Origin: Pirellulales bacterium
Lineage (GTDB): Bacteria > Planctomycetota > Planctomycetia > Pirellulales > JAICIG01
NCBI GenBank assembly: GCA_025927475.1
Contig: JAICLL010000007.1
Coordinates: 1-64,000, forward strand
DNA: 64,000 nucleotides
Direction: 5' to 3'
The notes beneath the pieces are model-generated. The model had not been told where the DNA came from, did no database searches, and saw only the letters and a program-made list of their open reading frames with translations. Below, in pieces: positions 60,242 to 64,000 of the stretch (positions are counted from its first letter, which is position 1; each line of letters starts with the position of its first letter). The translations under genes were made by a program, and so were the position numbers.

Positions 60242-61354
60242 ATGCCTACCGACGACGTTTACATGCCTACCGACGACCCCGGAAACACGTTTTCTTCCGC
60301 CGACCAGTTGCCGCCGGTCGAGCCGCCCAACCCCGGCTTTATCGTGCAACTGTTTGTGATTCCGGCGTTGATTGTGCTGATCATGTTTCTGGTGGGGGCG
60401 GGCATCAAGCTGCTGGTCGAGCACGACACCAATCCCCGAGCCTACGTCGAATTGCTGCGGCGAAACAGCGCCGCCCGGTTTCAGGCGGCCCACGACCTGG
60501 CCGACGTGTTGCGGAACCCGAGCAACGAAAAGCTGAAGAACGACGCCGACCTGGCCGGCGATCTGGCCGGCATCTTGAATGGTGAAATCGACGCCGCCGG
60601 CATGGATGAAAACCCGATCAAGCTGCGGACCTATTTGTGCCACGCCCTGGGCGAGTTTCACGTGCCCGACGTGCTGCCGGTGCTGGTCAAGGCGGCCCGT
60701 ACCGAGCGCGACCCGCGCGAGGCGCCGGTGCGGTTCGCGGCCCTCAAATCGCTGGCGGTTTGGCTGTCGAACGCGTCGGCGGGAGAAGCGAGCGGCCACG
60801 CGCAGCTTATGCCCGCCCTGCTGGCGGCTTCGCGCGACGAGCGGCCGCTGCTGCGCTCGACGGCGGCGTTTGCCTTGGGCGCGGCCGACACGCCCGAGGC
60901 CATCAGCCGTTTACAGCGGATGCTGGGCGACGGCTCGCCCGACGTGCGTTACAACGCGGCCACCATGCTGGCCAGGCAGGGCGACGATCGCTCGCTGGGC
61001 GTGCTGGGCGAAATGCTCGATCCGCGTCAGACCCAAGCGCTGGCCGCTGAAGAAGAGGCCGACGGGCGCCAGTACAAGCGAGATTTGATTCTCGTCAACG
61101 GTTTGCGAGCCGCCAAAGGGCTGGCCGAAAAAAACGACCAGGCCAATTTGGCGCCGTTGGTCAAAGCGGTCGAGCAGTTGACCGCCCCCGAACTGCCGCG
61201 GGCCATCCGCGTGCAGGCTGAAGAAGTCTTGATCGAACTCAAACAACGCAGGAGTACACGCCATGCCGACGAATCAGGAAGTGATCGAGATGCTCAAGGC
61301 CGCCTACAGCATGGAGCTGGAGACGGTGATGAATTACCTGGCCAACAGCATTAA
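60242..61354 (+). CDS. Membrane-anchored HEAT-repeat protein
   Basis: A 370-residue protein. One transmembrane span lies at about 33-54 (FIVQLFVIPALIVLIMFLVG), with a large helical-repeat domain following (LRTYLCHALGEFHVPDVLPV, RFAALKSLAVWLSNASAGEA, LRSTAAFALGAADTPEAISR, VRYNAATMLARQGDDRSLGV), i.e. HEAT or PBS-lyase-type repeats for protein binding. The first 12 residues are a tandem duplication (MPTDDVYMPTDD), so initiation could occur at either ATG (60242 or 60263). The last 31 residues are read from bases that also encode the next gene in another frame and look like non-coding translation, which suggests that the original stop was lost. Confidence 0.75.
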   Translation: MPTDDVYMPTDDPGNTFSSADQLPPVEPPNPGFIVQLFVIPALIVLIMFLVGAGIKLLVEHDTNPRAYVELLRRNSAARFQAAHDLADVLRNPSNEKLKNDADLAGDLAGILNGEIDAAGMDENPIKLRTYLCHALGEFHVPDVLPVLVKAARTERDPREAPVRFAALKSLAVWLSNASAGEASGHAQLMPALLAASRDERPLLRSTAAFALGAADTPEAISRLQRMLGDGSPDVRYNAATMLARQGDDRSLGVLGEMLDPRQTQALAAEEEADGRQYKRDLILVNGLRAAKGLAEKNDQANLAPLVKAVEQLTAPELPRAIRVQAEEVLIELKQRRSTRHADESGSDRDAQGRLQHGAGDGDELPGQQH

Positions 61355-61712
61355 CCTCGATGGGGTGCGGGCCGAAGAAATCAAGAAATCGCTCGGGGCC
61401 GACATCACCGAAGAACTGGGGCACGCCACGCGGCTTGGCAACCGCATCAAGCAGCTTGGCGGCATGGTGCCCGGCTCGATGAAGGTGAAGCTTGGCGGTC
61501 AGCCGCAGCCTGCCGAAAACACCACCGACGTGGTGGGCGTCATCAAGGCGGTAATCAGCGCCGAAGAGGCGGCCTGCGCGCAATATCGCAAGATCATCAA
61601 AGCCACCGAAGGCGAAGACTACGTCACCCAGGATCTTTGCATTCAGCTTCTGGGAGCCGAAGAGCAGCACCTGGTGCTCTTCCAAGGCTTTTTGAAGGAA
61701 TACACGCAGTAA
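61263..61712 (+). CDS. Ferritin-like (bacterioferritin/Dps-related) protein
   Basis: A 149-residue four-helix protein. Pairs of Glu/His in a di-iron arrangement are visible: YSMELETVMNYLANSINLDG, ITEELGHATRLGNRIKQLGG, ISAEEAACAQYRKIIKATEG and QLLGAEEQHLVLFQGFLKEY. This fits the ferritin-like superfamily and suggests iron storage or peroxide detoxification in the cytoplasm. A GCAGGAG ribosome site lies 8 nt before the ATG. Its first 92 nt overlap the 3' end of the HEAT gene. Confidence 0.85.
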   Translation: MPTNQEVIEMLKAAYSMELETVMNYLANSINLDGVRAEEIKKSLGADITEELGHATRLGNRIKQLGGMVPGSMKVKLGGQPQPAENTTDVVGVIKAVISAEEAACAQYRKIIKATEGEDYVTQDLCIQLLGAEEQHLVLFQGFLKEYTQ

Positions 61713-62113
61713 GCGGCGGGCAGCACACGCAGCGGGCAGCGCAAAAAAAACTCCCGGAAAGAACAGGTCCCAGGGGGGCAGAGGACGCGATTCTTTTCCG
61801 GGAGCGATTGGACGGCGAAGGGTTTTCTTCGCGCCGCTAAAACGAAGCGTGCCGCTAGCATCCTTGCCGGCGGACGGCGCTTCTCGGTCCGCAGAAGGGC
61901 TTTGGTAAACCCTTCCGGTGCAGACCCAACCACATGGTGTACGAATGATCTGCCAGCGAGCGTTGGGCTGACTTTTCGCTCAGCCGTTGGGGCCAACGCT
62001 CGTTGAGGCGGGAAAATAGAAGATTCGTTTTTGGCGGTCAAGGCCGATTCCCACGGTGCTAGGCGCGGATTACAGTGGTGGCATCCAGCATCGATTCGAG
62101 ACAGGAAATCGCC
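61713..62113 (-). ncRNA. Hairpin-rich gap; candidate structured minus-strand RNA
   Basis: No protein gene is supported in this 400-nt gap. Read on the minus strand it contains consecutive stems: CGAGCGTTGG/CCAACGCTCG (61957-61966 with 61993-62002, extended by GCTGA/TCAGC inside), AAGGG/CCCTT (61895-61914), GCGGAC/GTCCGC (61870-61892), GCGAAG/CTTCGC (61815-61832), then an intrinsic terminator (separate entry). Such a chain ending in a terminator is what a small structured RNA of about 200-250 nt would look like. No known RNA family was recognised and no promoter could be fixed, so boundaries are the limits of the gap. Confidence 0.3.
61743..61804 (-). terminator. Intrinsic terminator on the minus strand
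   Basis: Arms CTCCCGGAAAGAA (61751-61763) and its complement TTCTTTTCCGGGAG (61791-61804, one bulged base) form a long stem. On the minus strand the stem is followed by eight T (A-run 61743-61750 on the plus strand). On the plus strand no T-run follows, so it serves minus-strand transcription, although no minus-strand gene lies upstream before fabI. Confidence 0.6.
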
Positions 62114-62587
62114 ATGTTTCAAACCGGCCCGATTGACGGCGTGGTCTTCAAGGCGCTCAACCGCTATCGTGACCCGCGCGGCTGGCTGGTCGAGCTTTAC
62201 CGCCACGATGAGCTCGCTGCCGGCGACCGCCCGGTAATGGGCTATGTGAGCGAAACGCTGCCCGGCGTGGCCCGCGGCCCGCACGAGCACGTCGACCAGT
62301 CGGACTATTTCGCGTTCCTTGGGCCGGGCGATTTCAAGCTCTATCTGTGGGATGCGCGCGAAGCCTCGGCCACGTTCCGCCACCGCCAGACCGCGGTGGT
62401 CGGCGAATCGAACTGTCAGGCCGTGCTGATTCCGCCGGGCGTGGTCCACGCCTACAAGAACGTCGGCGAGCGGCCTGGCTGGGTGATCAACTGCCCCAAC
62501 CGCCTCTATGCCGGCGAAGGACGCCAGCAGCCGATCGACGAAATCCGCCATGAGGACCAAGTCGATACACTGTATGTGCTCGACTGA
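62114..62587 (+). CDS. dTDP-4-dehydrorhamnose 3,5-epimerase-like cupin
   Basis: A 157-residue RmlC-fold protein. Segments include FKALNRYRDPRGWLVELYRH, GYVSETLPGVARGPHEHVDQ (the His pair in the sugar-binding cupin), DYFAFLGPGDFKLYLWDARE and IPPGVVHAYKNVGERPGWVI. RmlC enzymes are usually about 180 residues and have a strongly conserved His-Asp catalytic dyad. The GPHEH here probably supplies the His, but the family is broad and includes isomerases of other nucleotide sugars. ATG 62114 follows GACAGGAAA; it is preferred over a start 39 nt upstream. It stands alone. Confidence 0.8.
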   Translation: MFQTGPIDGVVFKALNRYRDPRGWLVELYRHDELAAGDRPVMGYVSETLPGVARGPHEHVDQSDYFAFLGPGDFKLYLWDAREASATFRHRQTAVVGESNCQAVLIPPGVVHAYKNVGERPGWVINCPNRLYAGEGRQQPIDEIRHEDQVDTLYVLD

Positions 62588-62684
62588 AAAGGTATGATCG
62601 ATTTGGCCTGACTGTCAGCGAGGTAGTGTCGATGAGCGATGCTTTTTACGACTAGCCGGCGAACGGCGGCACAACATCGTAACT

Positions 62685-63485
62685 TTAGCCGCGCATCGCG
62701 CGCTCAATCAGCTCTCGATCGAAATAGTTCACCTCCATCCCGGCGTCGACTACGATCCGCTGAGCGGTGATGCCGCTGGATCGCGGGCTCAGCAGAAATG
62801 CGGCGACATTGGCCACCTCTTCGGTTTGCAGGGCCTGTTTGCGGAGCGTCGCTTGCTCGGCATAGAGATAGGCGTCGACATAACCGGGAATGCCCGCCGA
62901 AGCCGAAGTCTTCAAGAGGCCCGGCGCGACGGCGTTGAACCGCACGCGCGAAAACTTGCTGAACGACTTGGCCAGAAACGCCAGCGACGAATCGAGCGCG
63001 GCCTTGACCGGGGCCATGAAACCGTAGTTTTCGCTGGCCATGCGGGTAGTCGAAATCGAGATCGTCACCACCGAGGCATCGGGATCAAGAGCGTGCTGAA
63101 ACGCCCGCGACAGCGCGATCAGCGAATAGCACGAAATATCGACCGACCGCAAGAACGCCTTCTTCGAGGTCTCGTGGAAGGGCCGCGGAACGTCGTCGTA
63201 GTCGGCAAAGGCAATCGAGTGGACCAGCCCGTGCCACACCGGGCGCCGCGGTCCCACCTCGTCGGCCAGCCGCGCAATCTGATCTTCGTGCTCGACGTCG
63301 CACACATAAATCTCGGCATTGCCCACCAGCCTGGCGACCGACTCTTTTCGCTCAGGCGTGCGCACCACGTAGACCACATCGGCCCCCGCCTCTTCCAGCA
63401 CTCGGGCGATGTGCAGCGCCACGCTTTTGCGGTTCGCCACGCCGAATACCAAGATCGACTTGCCCGATAGTTGCAAAAAATCCAT
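62685..63485 (-). CDS. fabI: Enoyl-[acyl-carrier-protein] reductase (NADH), FabI type
   Basis: It carries out the last reduction of each cycle in type II fatty acid synthesis. The 266-residue short-chain-dehydrogenase-like protein begins [20 protein letters not shown] with the FabI form of the nucleotide loop. The segment [13 protein letters not shown] and the catalytic Tyr-Lys pair in [18 protein letters not shown] (Y-x6-K) follow. Then come [20 protein letters not shown] and the C-terminal [18 protein letters not shown], which corresponds to the FabI 'G.t...vD.G' end. Triclosan- and isoniazid-type inhibitors target this family. The regulator gene ends 4 nt upstream on the same strand. Confidence 0.92.
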   Translation of the reverse strand: MDFLQLSGKSILVFGVANRKSVALHIARVLEEAGADVVYVVRTPERKESVARLVGNAEIYVCDVEHEDQIARLADEVGPRRPVWHGLVHSIAFADYDDVPRPFHETSKKAFLRSVDISCYSLIALSRAFQHALDPDASVVTISISTTRMASENYGFMAPVKAALDSSLAFLAKSFSKFSRVRFNAVAPGLLKTSASAGIPGYVDAYLYAEQATLRKQALQTEEVANVAAFLLSPRSSGITAQRIVVDAGMEVNYFDRELIERAMRG

Positions 63486-63489
63486 AACA

Positions 63490-64000
63490 TCACCGGTCGA
63501 TGCCGTATTCCTCGAGTTTGCGATAAAGCGTGGCCCGGCCCAGGCCCAAGAGCTGCGCCGCTTCGGGCACGTGGCCGCCGGCGCGGACCAGCGCCTCGCG
63601 GATCAGGTGTTGCTCCCACTCGTCGAGCCGCAGCGAATCGCCGACGGCGGGCTTGCCGGGCGAAGCTGCTTCTTTGGGCGCTTGCTGTGCGAGCCGCTCC
63701 CGTTCGGCCTGCCAGCGTTGTTCGTCGCGCAAACGCACCAGCGCTAACACCGCCGCGTTGGCCACGGAAATAGCGAAGTCGAAGTGCGACTGGCGGAAAC
63801 GGCCTTGCTCAAGATACACGTACAATGCACCCAGCGCCGGCGACTCACGCTTTTCGCTTGCCCGTGCGTCGACCAGCGGCACACACAGCGCATCGGCATG
63901 ATGCCGCACGTCGTCGGGCGCCGCTTGTTGATTGGCGATCCACACGGCGTGCCCCGCGTCGCATACCAGCGTCGTGAGTGATTCGCTCAGCACGATCGGA
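63490..64000 (-). CDS. GAF-Fis regulator, 5' part beyond the window edge
   Basis: The frame is open to the right edge, so only the C-terminal 170 residues are visible. They contain the end of a GAF sensor domain ([60 protein letters not shown]), a short linker, and a Fis-type helix-turn-helix ([40 protein letters not shown]). Unlike the regulator at 27.4-29.5 kb, no AAA+ sigma-54 domain separates the two. It may bind DNA without sigma-54 contact. It lies immediately upstream of fabI and could regulate it or be co-transcribed with it. Confidence 0.78.
   Translation of the reverse strand, partial: PIVLSESLTTLVCDAGHAVWIANQQAAPDDVRHHADALCVPLVDARASEKRESPALGALYVYLEQGRFRQSHFDFAISVANAAVLALVRLRDEQRWQAERERLAQQAPKEAASPGKPAVGDSLRLDEWEQHLIREALVRAGGHVPEAAQLLGLGRATLYRKLEEYGIDR

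Overview
The window is 64 kb of high-GC bacterial chromosome that looks like a planctomycete of the Pirellulales type. The pointers are a DUF1501 protein beside a LamG/DUF1549/DUF1553 protein, a CxPSR sulfatase, a PL11 rhamnogalacturonan lyase, an ECF sigma factor overlapping a Ser/Thr kinase with an N-terminal anti-sigma zinc finger, many secreted alpha/beta hydrolases, and short palindromic intergenic repeats. No rRNA, tRNA, CRISPR array or insertion sequence was recognised. Genes are mostly single or in pairs, and housekeeping genes (aroE, aroK, ald, aroB, glyA, lgt, lipoate ligase, fabI) are scattered among accessory ones.

Region by region. 1-7.2 kb: aroE (cut at the left edge), aroK, a cysteine-less prepilin peptidase, a secreted esterase, a small membrane protein, a PL11 lyase and alanine dehydrogenase. 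7.2-8.0 kb: a run of small frame-disrupted coding fragments. 8.1-15.6 kb: a secreted hydrolase, a GT2 with an MshEN-like N-terminus, an ArnT-like GT39 and two lipoproteins (COG3014-like and LpoB-like). 15.7-23 kb: an orphan antitoxin with a toxin stub, then a same-strand terpenoid-type cluster (class II cyclase, DUF116-polyprenyl synthase fusion, chorismate-lyase-like protein, hotdog thioesterase, second cyclase-fold protein, LolD-like ATPase). 23-32 kb: two small unknowns, a BD-FAE-type hydrolase, a class III CoA-transferase, aroB, an FHA-GAF-sigma54 regulator and a fatty-acid desaturase. 31-39 kb: DUF1501 and DUF1549/1553 proteins, a gene-poor kilobase, glyA and a DUF4160/DUF2442 pair. 39-44 kb: Lgt with a PDZ-like insertion, and a CheB-CheR-PAS-kinase-receiver gene broken by an internal deletion.

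44.5-50 kb is the most striking block: three small heat-shock proteins, a protein that appears to join a ribosome-hibernation (HPF/RaiA) domain to a sigma-70-like module, and a hemerythrin-like protein, all in one minus-strand run. An ECF sigma/anti-sigma pair is transcribed divergently. 50-54 kb: two paralogous secreted coiled-coil proteins beside the kinase/ECF pair. 54-64 kb: a nucleotidyltransferase-like/coiled-coil pair, a sulfatase, a DUF433/PIN-like pair, a PadR operon, lipoate ligase, HEAT-repeat and ferritin-like proteins, a hairpin-rich gap with a minus-strand terminator, an RmlC-like cupin, FabI, and a GAF-Fis regulator cut by the right edge.

A recurrent theme is intergenic palindromes and mini-repeats that have entered coding sequence in frame (cyclase, anti-sigma factor, DUF1553 tail). 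All functional calls come from reading translated sequence and remembered family motifs. No database search was run.
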